A DNA stretch of 50,544 nucleotides from a bacterium D16-51 (GTDB taxonomy: Bacteria; Bacillota; Clostridia; Lachnospirales; Lachnospiraceae). This document shows, piece after piece, positions 25,132-35,340 of the stretch. Position numbers and translations under genes: made by a program. Position 1 is the first letter of the stretch. Every line of letters starts with the position of its first letter. The stretch is taken from assembly GCA_003612285.1 (NCBI GenBank), contig RAYE01000044.1:1-50544 (forward strand), given 5' to 3'. The notes below the pieces were generated by a model, which saw nothing but the letters and a program-made list of their open reading frames with translations, was not told the DNA's origin and did no database searches.

Positions 25132-26622
25132 ATGGAAATCAGATATAAAAGTACAAGAAGCAATGGGGAAACAGTTACGGCGTCACAGGCAATTTTAAAA
25201 GGTCTGGCAGAGGATGGGGGATTATTTGTCCCAACAGCAATTCCAGAGCTCGGGGTATCTTTAGAAGAGATTTCAAAAATGAATTACCGGGAAACGGCAT
25301 ATCAGGTAATGAAGCAGTTCCTTACTGATTTTACAGAGGAAGAGTTAAAAAATTGTATTGACAGGGCTTATGATGAAAAATTTGATACAAAGGAAATTGC
25401 GCCGCTTACAGAAAAGGATGGGGCATATTATCTGGAGTTGTTTCATGGTGCGACAATTGCATTTAAGGATATGGCGCTTTCAATTTTGCCACATCTTCTG
25501 ACAACTTCTGCAAAGAAGAATCAGGTAAAGAACCAGATTGTTATTTTAACAGCTACTTCAGGGGACACTGGAAAAGCAGCATTAGCAGGTTTTGCTGATG
25601 TGGAGGGTACAAGCATTATTGTATTTTACCCGAAAAATGGCGTCAGCAGGATTCAGGAGCGCCAGATGGTGACACAGAAGGGGGCAAATACTTCTGTGGT
25701 TGGGATTACCGGGAATTTTGACGATGCCCAGAGTGGCGTGAAAGCAATGTTTAACAATAAAGAGCTTGCAAAAGCAATGGATAAGAAAGGGTATCAGTTT
25801 TCTTCTGCAAATTCGATTAATATTGGGCGTCTTGTACCACAGGTTGTCTATTATGTTTATTCTTATACAAGGCTTTTGGCGCAGGGGGCTGTAAAAAAGG
25901 ATGAGAAGGTAAATTTTGTTGTGCCGACTGGTAACTTTGGAAATATCCTGGCGGCATTTTATGCAAAAAATATGGGCGTGCCAGTGAATAAATTAGTCTG
26001 CGCTTCTAATGACAATAAAGTGCTGTATGACTTTTTTGAGACAGGGGTATATGATAAGAACCGGGAATTTATCCTTACTTCTTCTCCGTCTATGGATATT
26101 TTGATCTCCAGCAACCTTGAACGCCTGATTTATAAAATTGCCGGGGAAGATGCGGAAAAGACGGCAGATATGATGGCTTCCCTTGCAGGTGATGGGAAAT
26201 ATTCTATTACCGATGAGATGAAAAAAGAAATGAAAGATTTTGTCGGCGGATGGGCAGGTGAAGAAAAGACGGCTGCAGAGATTAAGAGAGTATATGACAA
26301 GGCTGGTTATGTCATGGATACCCATACGGCAGTGGCTTCCGCAGTTTATCAGGAGTATAAGGCAAAGACAGGCGATACGGCAAAGACGGTAATTGCTTCA
26401 ACAGCCAGCCCTTATAAATTTGCGGAAAGCGTGATGGCTGCGATTGATGGGAAATATAAAGGGATGGATGATTTTGCATTGATTGATGAACTTTCCAAAG
26501 TTTCCGGCACAAAAATCCCAAATGCGGTAGAAGAAATCCGCAGTGCAGCAGTTCTCCATAGCAGGGTATGTGAAACAGGAAAAATGCAGGAAACTGTAGA
26601 AGAGATTTTGGGGCTGGCATAA
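25132..26622 (+). CDS. thrC: Threonine synthase
   Basis: A 496-residue PLP enzyme converting O-phosphohomoserine to threonine. The N-terminus (MEIRYKSTRSN..ASQAILKGLAEDGGLFVP) is typical of the longer class. LFHGATIAFKDMALSI contains the PLP-binding lysine, and TATSGDTGKAALAGF is the phosphate-binding loop. The open frame extends upstream to 25024, but GAGAGG lies before the ATG at 25132 and homologues begin there. It is followed by a repeat-family hairpin at 26674 and then the lon promoter, so it is probably monocistronic. Confidence 0.96.
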   Translation: MEIRYKSTRSNGETVTASQAILKGLAEDGGLFVPTAIPELGVSLEEISKMNYRETAYQVMKQFLTDFTEEELKNCIDRAYDEKFDTKEIAPLTEKDGAYYLELFHGATIAFKDMALSILPHLLTTSAKKNQVKNQIVILTATSGDTGKAALAGFADVEGTSIIVFYPKNGVSRIQERQMVTQKGANTSVVGITGNFDDAQSGVKAMFNNKELAKAMDKKGYQFSSANSINIGRLVPQVVYYVYSYTRLLAQGAVKKDEKVNFVVPTGNFGNILAAFYAKNMGVPVNKLVCASNDNKVLYDFFETGVYDKNREFILTSSPSMDILISSNLERLIYKIAGEDAEKTADMMASLAGDGKYSITDEMKKEMKDFVGGWAGEEKTAAEIKRVYDKAGYVMDTHTAVASAVYQEYKAKTGDTAKTVIASTASPYKFAESVMAAIDGKYKGMDDFALIDELSKVSGTKIPNAVEEIRSAAVLHSRVCETGKMQETVEEILGLA

Positions 26623-26673
26623 GGCTAAGGAAGCAGCAGCTATGCCTGCAAATAGGATAGGAAGGCAGTGATA

Positions 26674-26724
26674 GTTACTATTCACGGTTATTCTTTTTTC
26701 ATGCAGTAGACCGTGAATAGTAAC
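26674..26724. repeat. 51-bp minimal hairpin member of the repeat family
   Basis: GTTACTATTCACGGT (26674-26688) and ACCGTGAATAGTAAC (26710-26724) are perfect 15-bp inverted ends around 21 bases (TATTCTTTTTTCATGCAGTAG). It is similar to the more diverged copy at 4066-4114. It lies between thrC and the lon promoter and could act as a transcript end for thrC. Confidence 0.85.
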
Positions 26725-26752
26725 GATGTTGGAGATTTTTTTGAGGCGATAC

Positions 26753-26781
26753 TTGACAAAGCAAGGGGTTAATGCTATCAT
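26753..26781 (+). promoter_or_regulatory. Promoter of lon
   Basis: TTGACA (26753-26758), 17 bases, TATCAT (26776-26781). It is a vegetative-type promoter, with transcription expected from about 26788 and a leader of about 110 bases carrying a hairpin and a CIRCE operator. Confidence 0.8.
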
Positions 26782-26790
26782 TTCAAAAAT

Positions 26791-26814
26791 AAGGCACAAT
26801 AGGTTGCCTTTTTT
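26791..26814 (+). terminator. Small terminator-like hairpin in the lon leader
   Basis: AAGGCA (26791-26796) and TGCCTT (26805-26810) pair, followed by a T-run ending at 26814. It starts within a few bases of the predicted transcription start, between promoter and CIRCE. The stem is only 6 bp; it may be a weak attenuator, or the end of thrC transcripts that run through. Confidence 0.4.
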
Positions 26815-26826
26815 ATTAGAATATTG

Positions 26827-26853
26827 TTAGCACTCGTTGAAGAAAAGTGCTAA
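26827..26853 (+). promoter_or_regulatory. CIRCE operator (HrcA binding site) upstream of lon
   Basis: TTAGCACTC, nine bases, AAGTGCTAA. The CIRCE consensus is TTAGCACTC-N9-GAGTGCTAA, so only one base differs. It is placed downstream of the promoter in the leader, as is usual for CIRCE. It predicts HrcA repression and heat-shock induction of lon. hrcA itself is not in the window. Confidence 0.88.
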
Positions 26854-26899
26854 CAGAAAACCTGTTCCTTGGTAGAGCACTATAGAATGGAGGTTTCAT

Positions 26900-29284
26900 A
26901 TGTTAGTAATACCGGTGTTTGATACGTTGATTTTATCGAATGTTCAGATTAATGTACAGGAAGATGTTTTTTCACAGGAAGAGATTGAGCATATAAAAGA
27001 AGAGGATACATTTATTATTGTCCCGATTAAGGAACAGAAGGAGCGCGGTGAGTTAACAGAGTCAGATTTTTATGATGTGGGGATTCTTGCAAAGGCGGTT
27101 TCTACAATTAATCATGAGGGGAATGCCCTGTTTGTTATGGATACCCAGGAGCGGGTCAGGATTCATGATGTTGCTTTTGACGGAGGCAGGGTGGAGGCTT
27201 CCTATGAAATCCTGGATGATATTGTAGATATCTCGGAACAGGAGGAACATGCGCTGTTAGCGGAGTTTAAGCAATATGCAGAAGAGCTTGTGCAGAACCT
27301 TCCCGGCGGCGTTTGGATGAGAGGCTATATCCGCCGTTGGAAAAACCTGAATGAAGCGGCAACGAATATTGGCTCCTATTTGGATATAAATGACAGGGAG
27401 CGTTTTGAAATAATGGCTGCGGATTCCTTAAAAGAGCGTTACCATTTGATTTTAGAGGGAATCCGGCGTCTTATGGGAACAAAAGCTGTCAGGGATGAGG
27501 TCACAAATAAGATGACGCAGGAGCAGCAGGATGCCTACAAAGTAATGGCGATAAAGAAGCAAATGAAGCTTTTGGAGGAGCAGTTAAATGTTTTAGAGGA
27601 GGACTTTGCTTCTGAGGAAGAGATGTTTGCCAAAAAAATTGAAGAGGCAGGGATGCCGGAAGAAGCAAAAAAAGAGGCAGAACGGGTATTAAAGCGTTTT
27701 TCTATGGAGGGCAGCCAGGGGCATGAGTATGGCACGCTTTATGAATACCTTGATTTTGTAACAACACTTTCCTGGAAAGATGGAGCGGAAAAAAAGATAA
27801 ACCTTGCTAAAGCGAAACAGATTTTGGAAAAAGACCATTATGGCCTGGAAAAAGTGAAAAAGAGGGTATTGGAGCAGATTGCGGTTACTAGCTTAAAGGG
27901 GAAACCAACTGGTTCCATCTTGCTGTTTGCAGGGGCGCCGGGTACCGGGAAAACAAGTATGGGAAAAAGCGTTGCGAAGGCGATGGGAAGGGAATATGTG
28001 CGCATCAGCCTTGGGGGAATCCGTGATGAGGCAGAAATACGCGGCCATAGAAGGACTTATGTCGGAGCGATGCCTGGGCGAATTATGGAAGGCATCAAAC
28101 GCTCAAAAGTAAATAACCCGGTAGTGGTGCTGGATGAGATTGATAAACTGACGTTAGATTATCAGGGAGACCCGGCAAGCGCTTTACTGGAAGTATTAGA
28201 CCCTGAACAGAATCATTCTTTTGTAGACCATTACTTAAATGTCCCTTATGACCTTTCTAAAGTGTTTTTCATCTGTACGGCAAATACAACGGAAGGGATT
28301 CCAGAACCATTGCTTGACCGTATGGAGGTGATTTCCTTATCAGGGTATACGCCAATTGAAAAATACCAGATTGGGCGGAAATATCTTCTGCCAAAGGCAA
28401 TGGAGGAAACAGGGCTTAAAAAAGGGCAGCTTTCCATTACACAGGGAGCTTTAAAAAAGCTTATATCAAATTATACGATGGAGGCAGGCGTGCGCGGACT
28501 CCGCAAACAGCTTGACAAAATCTGCCGTTATGCCGTAGTAAAGCTTTTGGAGCAGGAAGGTGCAGAGCCAAATAAATCAACTGACATGGCAGAGGATGCT
28601 GCTTCTTTAGAAGAAAATACTTCTGAAGCTGCCAAAGCAAAAGAGGATGGGAAGGCTCTGCCAAAGATTACAGTAAAAGAAAATGACTTACCTGATATTT
28701 TAGGGAAAAAGGCGGCAAACCATGATTTTGCCCTGAAAAATGCAATTCCAGGCGTAGCGACCGGCCTAGCCTGGACACAGGCAGGAGGGGAGATTCTTTT
28801 TGTAGAAGCGGTTCAGACAGAAGGGGATGGGAAAATACAGTTGACCGGGCAGCTTGGCGATGTGATGAAAGAATCCGCAGAGCTTGCCTATACGCTTGTG
28901 AAATCTTATTTTGCAGAACAAATTGGGAATTTTGATAAGAGGGATATTCATATCCATGTACCGGAAGGGGCGGTGCCAAAGGATGGGCCTTCTGCAGGAA
29001 TTACCTTGTTTACAGCGTTAACTTCCCTGTTTTTGCAAAAACCGGTAAAGAAAAAACTTGCTATGACAGGAGAAGTGTCGCTCCGTGGGGAGGTACTGCC
29101 AATTGGCGGGCTTCCGGAAAAATTGATGGCAGCCCACAGGGCAGGGATTAAAACTGTCCTGATACCAGAAAAGAATGTAGAAGATTTGAAAGAAGTACCA
29201 AAAGAAATTACAGAAAAATTATTTATCCATCCTGTATCTACTATACAGGATGTAGCCAGGGAGAGCCTTGGCATTAAGATGTGA
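26900..29284 (+). CDS. lon: ATP-dependent protease Lon
   Basis: A 794-residue AAA+ protease that degrades misfolded and regulatory proteins. Order: N-terminal LAN domain (1-200), coiled coil, AAA module with Walker A GAPGTGKTSMGKS (near residue 350) and Walker B VVVLDEIDKL, then the protease domain. The catalytic dyad is Ser698 (in DGPSAGIT) and Lys741 (in GGLPEKLMAA). An unusual low-complexity Ala/Glu/Lys insertion lies just before the protease domain (around residues 553-585). The start follows GGAGG. Control by a CIRCE operator upstream is clear. It converges on the ppx-ppk operon. Confidence 0.97.
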   Translation: MLVIPVFDTLILSNVQINVQEDVFSQEEIEHIKEEDTFIIVPIKEQKERGELTESDFYDVGILAKAVSTINHEGNALFVMDTQERVRIHDVAFDGGRVEASYEILDDIVDISEQEEHALLAEFKQYAEELVQNLPGGVWMRGYIRRWKNLNEAATNIGSYLDINDRERFEIMAADSLKERYHLILEGIRRLMGTKAVRDEVTNKMTQEQQDAYKVMAIKKQMKLLEEQLNVLEEDFASEEEMFAKKIEEAGMPEEAKKEAERVLKRFSMEGSQGHEYGTLYEYLDFVTTLSWKDGAEKKINLAKAKQILEKDHYGLEKVKKRVLEQIAVTSLKGKPTGSILLFAGAPGTGKTSMGKSVAKAMGREYVRISLGGIRDEAEIRGHRRTYVGAMPGRIMEGIKRSKVNNPVVVLDEIDKLTLDYQGDPASALLEVLDPEQNHSFVDHYLNVPYDLSKVFFICTANTTEGIPEPLLDRMEVISLSGYTPIEKYQIGRKYLLPKAMEETGLKKGQLSITQGALKKLISNYTMEAGVRGLRKQLDKICRYAVVKLLEQEGAEPNKSTDMAEDAASLEENTSEAAKAKEDGKALPKITVKENDLPDILGKKAANHDFALKNAIPGVATGLAWTQAGGEILFVEAVQTEGDGKIQLTGQLGDVMKESAELAYTLVKSYFAEQIGNFDKRDIHIHVPEGAVPKDGPSAGITLFTALTSLFLQKPVKKKLAMTGEVSLRGEVLPIGGLPEKLMAAHRAGIKTVLIPEKNVEDLKEVPKEITEKLFIHPVSTIQDVARESLGIKM

Positions 29285-29300
29285 GTTTTTAGGTGATAAA

Positions 29301-29327
29301 AAGCGCACCGCCAGCGCTGGTGCGCTT
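29301..29327 (+). terminator. Hairpin after lon
   Basis: AAGCGCACC (29301-29309) and GGTGCGCTT (29319-29327) make a perfect 9-bp stem around GCCAGCGCT, starting 17 bases after the lon stop. It is followed by GCAGCC rather than a T-run; AAAA precedes it, so on the minus strand it would be a terminator with U-run for ppk. Confidence 0.6.
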
Positions 29328-29365
29328 GCAGCCACTATGTTACAGCGCAATTTCTTATAACATAA

Positions 29366-29394
29366 AAAAGGGGAATGGATTTCATTCCCCTTTT
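29366..29394. terminator. Bidirectional terminator between lon and ppk
   Basis: AAAAGGGGAATG (29366-29377), loop GATTT, CATTCCCCTTTT (29383-29394): a perfect 12-bp stem with A-run and T-run on either side. It sits between convergent genes. Confidence 0.9.
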
Positions 29395-29420
29395 ACTGAT
29401 TATTTTAGTATGCTTATAAA

Positions 29421-31622
29421 TTAAACATGCTCCAAAGGTTCAAAGGTGCGCGCAGAATGTGTTGCGTGTTTGCGGCTTTGGGTGACAGAAAGCGCCTGGC
29501 TGCAAAAATATTCCTGTGAGTTTAAACGGTCTTTTTTCTGTGGGTTCAGATGGAGATAGGAACCGTCTGGCTGCATAATGCGTGCTTTTACATTGTCACG
29601 GAGCTGGACATCCAGGATATCAATCACTTCTTTTTGCAGGGTGGCGTCTTCTACCGGAAAGAGGATTTCCACACGTTTATCAAGGTTGCGCGGCATCCAG
29701 TCAGCGCTGCCCATGTAAACTTCCTCGAAACCATTGTTGTGGAAATAATAGATCCGGCTGTGTTCCAGGAAATCTCCCACAATGGAACGGACGCTGATAT
29801 TTTCGCTGATGTCAGGGATGCCTACCTTTAAACAGCAGATTCCACGGACAACAAGTTCTATTTTAACGCCTGCGGTAGACGCTTCATAGAGGGCGGAAAT
29901 AATTTCCGCATCGCACAGGGAGTTCATTTTTGCCTTGATAAACGCTTTCTTGCCTTCTTTTGCAAAATCACGTTCCCTGTTAATCATCTGGATAAAACGG
30001 TCGCGGAGCCAGATTGGGGCAACGATCAGTTTGTTCCATACAGCAGGCTCAGAATAGCCGGAAAGCATATTAAATACGGCTGTAGCATCTTCCCCGATTG
30101 CGCGCTGCTGTGTTAAAAGCCCCATATCTGTATAGAGTTTTGCTGTGCTGTCATTGTAGTTTCCGGTGCCAAGATGGACATACCTGCGGATTCCGTCTTC
30201 TTCTTTCCGTACAACAAGTGTAATCTTACTATGCGTCTTTAGGCCGACAAGGCCGTAAATAACATGGCAGCCTGCCTGTTCCAGCTTCCTTGCCCAGATT
30301 ATATTATTTTCTTCATCAAAGCGGGCTTTTAATTCTACAAGAACCGTTACCTGCTTTCCGTTTTCAGCCGCCGCGGCAAGAGAAGCAATAATCGGGGAAT
30401 GGCTGCTGACACGGTACAAAGTCTGTTTGATGGCAAGGACGTCAGGGTCTTTTGCCGCCTGGCGGACAAAGTCAACTACAGGGTCAAATGTTTCATATGG
30501 ATGGTGCAGTAAAATATCATGGTCCTTAATCTGGCTGAAAAGACGGTCGTCGCCATTTAGCCACTTTGCCGGCTGTGGAGTATATTTTTTGCTGCGGAAC
30601 CTGTCAAAGCCATCCAGCCCGGACATTTTCATTAAGAAAGTTAAATCAAGAGGGCCGTTGATTTTAAAAATATCGACTTCATTGATATGGAGTTCTTCTT
30701 TTAATGTCTGCAATAGCTGCTCATCAATTGCTTCTTCCACTTCCAGCCGGATTGCTTCTCCCCACTGGCGTTTTTTAAGCTGGCGCTCAATCTCAATTAA
30801 TAAGTCAGCTGCCTCGTCTTCTTCAATAGTAAGGTCTGCATTCCGCATGACACGGTAAGGGAATACAGAGAGTATTTCATAATTTAAAAAGAGCTTATCA
30901 ATATTCTTTTCAATAATCTGCTCCAGCAGGATAAAGGTTTTTTCTCCTTCTTCCAGGGATGGGATTTCAACAAAACGTGGAAGGCCGGATGGAACCTGGA
31001 CGGTTGCAAAATCAATAGCATTGTTCTGTTTTTTCTTTTTTCCATTGTGCGGCATATAAAGCTCACGGAAATGGCCTTTTTCTTCTGTGTCGGAATCGTG
31101 CTGCTTTGTCTTTAACAAGGCGCCGATGTTTAAAGATTTATTCCGGATTAAAGGAAAAGGACGGGAGGAATCAACAGCCATCGGAGTCAGCACAGGGTAG
31201 ACTTCAGAATGAAAATAGTTGTCGACATACCGCGCCTGTTCTTTTGTAAGTTCTTCATGATGGTCAAGGATATAGATATTTTCTACTGCAAGGCTGGGGA
31301 TTAAAAGTTCATTGTATGTTTCGTACTGCTCTTTTACAAGCTCATGTGTTTTTTTATTGATTTCTTCCAATTGTTTGAGGGGCGTCATACCGGCAATGTC
31401 TTTTTTGGTATAATTTACCTGAACCATATCTTTTAAGGAAGCAACGCGTATCATAAAAAATTCATCCAGGTTGGAAGCAGTGATGCTTAAAAATTTAAGA
31501 CGGTCAAACAGAGGAATGGTTTTATCCTGCGCTTCCTCTAAAACGCGGTAATTAAAAGAAATCCAACTAAGTTCACGGTTATAAAAATATTCCGGTTTGG
31601 AATAAACTGATTTGTTTCCCAT
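29421..31622 (-). CDS. ppk1: Polyphosphate kinase 1
   Basis: A 733-residue enzyme that reversibly makes inorganic polyphosphate from ATP. It begins NRELSWISFNYRVLEEA, the family's N-terminal domain. The C-terminal catalytic domain has LKTHSKITLVVR with the likely phosphorylated histidine, YVHLGTGNYND, and RGICCLKVGIP. Length is close to the E. coli enzyme. AGGAT precedes the ATG. It follows ppx by 17 bases, so polyphosphate synthesis and breakdown are encoded in one transcript. Confidence 0.96.
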   Translation of the reverse strand: MGNKSVYSKPEYFYNRELSWISFNYRVLEEAQDKTIPLFDRLKFLSITASNLDEFFMIRVASLKDMVQVNYTKKDIAGMTPLKQLEEINKKTHELVKEQYETYNELLIPSLAVENIYILDHHEELTKEQARYVDNYFHSEVYPVLTPMAVDSSRPFPLIRNKSLNIGALLKTKQHDSDTEEKGHFRELYMPHNGKKKKQNNAIDFATVQVPSGLPRFVEIPSLEEGEKTFILLEQIIEKNIDKLFLNYEILSVFPYRVMRNADLTIEEDEAADLLIEIERQLKKRQWGEAIRLEVEEAIDEQLLQTLKEELHINEVDIFKINGPLDLTFLMKMSGLDGFDRFRSKKYTPQPAKWLNGDDRLFSQIKDHDILLHHPYETFDPVVDFVRQAAKDPDVLAIKQTLYRVSSHSPIIASLAAAAENGKQVTVLVELKARFDEENNIIWARKLEQAGCHVIYGLVGLKTHSKITLVVRKEEDGIRRYVHLGTGNYNDSTAKLYTDMGLLTQQRAIGEDATAVFNMLSGYSEPAVWNKLIVAPIWLRDRFIQMINRERDFAKEGKKAFIKAKMNSLCDAEIISALYEASTAGVKIELVVRGICCLKVGIPDISENISVRSIVGDFLEHSRIYYFHNNGFEEVYMGSADWMPRNLDKRVEILFPVEDATLQKEVIDILDVQLRDNVKARIMQPDGSYLHLNPQKKDRLNSQEYFCSQALSVTQSRKHATHSARTFEPLEHV

Positions 31623-31639
31623 AATAATCCTTATCCTCC

Positions 31640-33211
31640 TTAAAATTCCTTTTTTTGCTGCAGGACAGGTTTGATTCCAAATACTTCTTCAAAAAAGTTC
31701 GCATTATTGGAAAAAATCCCCTGTTCCAGTGCAATATCATATAATGTATGGCCAGTTATCAATAGAGTGTTGTCTTTAAGTTCCATTGTGACATTCCTGA
31801 ATTTCTGCCTGTGGCTCCGGTCCATGGAATCTGCCAGCCTTAAGATGGCATTAAGTTTGGCGATTTTGATATAGTCTTCCTTTTCAAAGGTATCTTGTAA
31901 TTGTGCAAACTGAGGGAAGTCGCCGGTAGGGTAACGCACAATTGTAGCAACCATCATACGCTGTTTGCGTGAAATGCCAATAATTTCTGTTGAGGTGACA
32001 ATTTTATAGGAGCTTTCCCCAATATCGTTCAGGTTAATAAAAGCGCCGCAATTATGGAGAACTACGGCAATCTGCAGCGTGAAGCGCTCCTGCTTTGTCA
32101 GGTTGTTTTGCTTCTTTACGGCGTCAAAGATTTTTAAGGCAATGCTTTCTACAATGCCGGTGTGCTTTGTGCTGCTGGAGTACCGCTCGGCAATTCTGCG
32201 TGCCGCTGATAAGATGTCATCAGAAAAGCTGTGCGCCGGGACAATATGTGTTTTGCGTTCTGCAAAATCAGCGGCCATGCCGTCACAGAGGGTAATCCCG
32301 GAAAGCCACATCTGTTCCGCCTGCGTTTCCTCAAAGATATTGTGGTAAATCATTGCAGTAGGCAGAAGCAGGGAAGCTTTTTCCACGCTGATATTTAACT
32401 CACGGCTTAGTTCTTCCGGTTTTTGTGAAATGATGGAGTGGTAAAACTCATCATATTCAGAACGGTTTACGGAATCTTTTTTTGTGCCCTTTGCGTCAAA
32501 TGGGAGCAGATAGCCGAAATTATGGGTGGAAAGGTATTTTACAAAGCTTGGGAGCTGGTTTCCGACAGCAATAATATTTTTAATACGGATATCCTTTAAG
32601 TAAAGCTGGGTAAAAACATGCAGGTCATGGTAAATATACTCATATATCAGATTTTGGTAATTGTCTGTAATATTGCGCATGTTTTGTAATATTTCCTGGA
32701 TGCGCAGGGAGCCTAACATAACATTCTGCGTTGCAATCAATGCATTTTTATTAAAAAGGGAAAGCTGGATGCTGCCGCCGCCGACGTCTGCCAGCAGAGT
32801 CCCTTTTTGGATTAATTTATGGAAGGAATTTGGCGTCAATGCGATTGCTTTATAGCAAAGGTAACGCTGTTCGGAATTGCTTAAAATACGGATAAAAAAA
32901 CCCGTGCGCTGCTTGACCTGGTCTAATACAATCAGGTTGTTGTCCGCTTCCCTTAAAGCGCTTGTGGCAGTAATCATATAATCATTGACGCCATATTCTT
33001 TCATTTTCAGGGAAAAACCATTTAAGATGCTGCATAACTTTTCAATCGAGTGGTAACTGATGTGGTTTGTAGAATATGTTTCATACCCAAGACGCGAAGT
33101 ATGATGTACATGGTCGAGCTGCCGGATGCCGCTGCTTTTTGAAATTTCATAAATACGGAGCGTTGTTTCATGGGAACCAACATCAATTGCTGCAAAAGTT
33201 GTGATTGCCAT
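31640..33211 (-). CDS. ppx: Exopolyphosphatase, Ppx/GppA family, with HD-like C-terminal domain
   Basis: A 523-residue enzyme of the ASKHA fold that removes terminal phosphates from polyphosphate (or converts pppGpp to ppGpp). The start motif AAIDVGSHETTLRIYEI is the phosphate-1 loop, GTLLADVGGGSIQLSLF the phosphate-2 loop. The C-terminal part (from about residue 310) has an HD-type helical domain with HNCGAFINLNDIGESSYKI. The frame includes an upstream TTG at 33238, but the ATG at 33211 begins the conserved fold and has GGTGA upstream. It is first in a ppx-ppk operon. Confidence 0.9.
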   Translation of the reverse strand: MAITTFAAIDVGSHETTLRIYEISKSSGIRQLDHVHHTSRLGYETYSTNHISYHSIEKLCSILNGFSLKMKEYGVNDYMITATSALREADNNLIVLDQVKQRTGFFIRILSNSEQRYLCYKAIALTPNSFHKLIQKGTLLADVGGGSIQLSLFNKNALIATQNVMLGSLRIQEILQNMRNITDNYQNLIYEYIYHDLHVFTQLYLKDIRIKNIIAVGNQLPSFVKYLSTHNFGYLLPFDAKGTKKDSVNRSEYDEFYHSIISQKPEELSRELNISVEKASLLLPTAMIYHNIFEETQAEQMWLSGITLCDGMAADFAERKTHIVPAHSFSDDILSAARRIAERYSSSTKHTGIVESIALKIFDAVKKQNNLTKQERFTLQIAVVLHNCGAFINLNDIGESSYKIVTSTEIIGISRKQRMMVATIVRYPTGDFPQFAQLQDTFEKEDYIKIAKLNAILRLADSMDRSHRQKFRNVTMELKDNTLLITGHTLYDIALEQGIFSNNANFFEEVFGIKPVLQQKKEF

Positions 33212-33358
33212 AGTATATTGTTCACCGTCCCTTTCCAAATATAATAATCGCCGGTTGTTGACTTTCTGCGAAATAGTATCAGATAAACCTTACTATAATT
33301 TTACGTCATTTACACGAAAAAAACCAGCATTTTAAGAAATTTTTAGGAAAAAATAATG

Positions 33359-33430
33359 GCCGTGAATAGTAACTGCTAATCACAGTCAATGGTATCAGGA
33401 TAGAAACAAATAAAATTGGCGCGCAGGCTG
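33359..33430. repeat. Relic of the repeat family, split by the MITE that follows
   Basis: GCCGTGAATAGTAAC (33359-33373) is an exact right-hand end, and CACAGTCAATGGTATCAGGA (33381-33400) matches the left arm of the 103-bp element at 20289. CGCGCAGGCTGTCC (to 33433) resembles the interior of the 195-bp element. The matching sequence stops at the TA where the 337-bp MITE begins. The whole gap 33212-33897 holds only this relic, the MITE and the enolase leader. Confidence 0.7.
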
Positions 33431-33433
33431 TCC

Positions 33434-33770
33434 TAGAGCGTGTTTGAAAATTAAATATTGCACAAATTTACTGCCCTCGGCAATTCCAAAATTTTACCAA
33501 TGGCACCCCGCTTGCGCTTGGATGGGAAACGCAGCGGTGCATAAAGCCTTAAAAAACAAGGCTCAAGCACAGGCGTCCCCATACAGCTGCCATATGGTAA
33601 AATTTTTGGAATTGCCAGGATAATATAACTTATCAGAACTTGCTTTTTAGTTCTGATAAAAGGCACATGCTTTTGTGCCGCAAATCTGATTATGAAAAGC
33701 CGTTTTTGCTTTTCATAATATAATTTTTGTGCAATTTGATGGTTTAAAGGTAATTTTCAAACACGCTCTA
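33434..33770. mobile_element. 337-bp MITE-like element with 20-bp perfect ends and TA flanks
   Basis: TAGAGCGTGTTTGAAAATTA (33434-33453) and its exact complement (33751-33770) bound the element; the outer TA on each side could be a target duplication, as for IS630/mariner-type elements. No transposase is encoded. Inside, a long subterminal pair (GGCAATTCCAAAATTTTACC with GGTAAAATTTTTGGAATTGCC) encloses about 80 bases. Three compact hairpins follow: TCAGAAC/GTTCTGA, GGCACA/TGTGCC, and the perfect 10-bp TATGAAAAGC/GCTTTTCATA. It is inserted in a relic of the GTTACTATTCAC family. Confidence 0.8.
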
Positions 33771-33777
33771 GCGGTAA

Positions 33778-35193
<1,416 letters not shown>

Positions 35194-35214
35194 TAGTGCT
35201 GCACTTTATAGTTT

Positions 35215-35289
35215 GTTACTATTCATGGCCAATCGCAGCGAAATGTAAGTCAAATACCTCGTTACTCTGCAGCGGGGTATTTGACTTAC
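35215..35289. repeat. Half copy of the repeat family followed by a 14-bp hairpin
   Basis: GTTACTATTCATGGCCAATC plus GCAGCG (35215-35240) is a left end. It is followed by GTAAGTCAAATACC (35245-35258) and its exact complement (35276-35289), a 14-bp perfect stem with a 17-base loop. The stem may serve as transcript end for eno, but lacks a T-run. No right-hand family end is visible. Confidence 0.6.
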
Positions 35290-35340
35290 TTAAATTCTGT
35301 GCTGGAACCGTTGCAGGCGTCCGTTAGTTTTTATGCTTAT

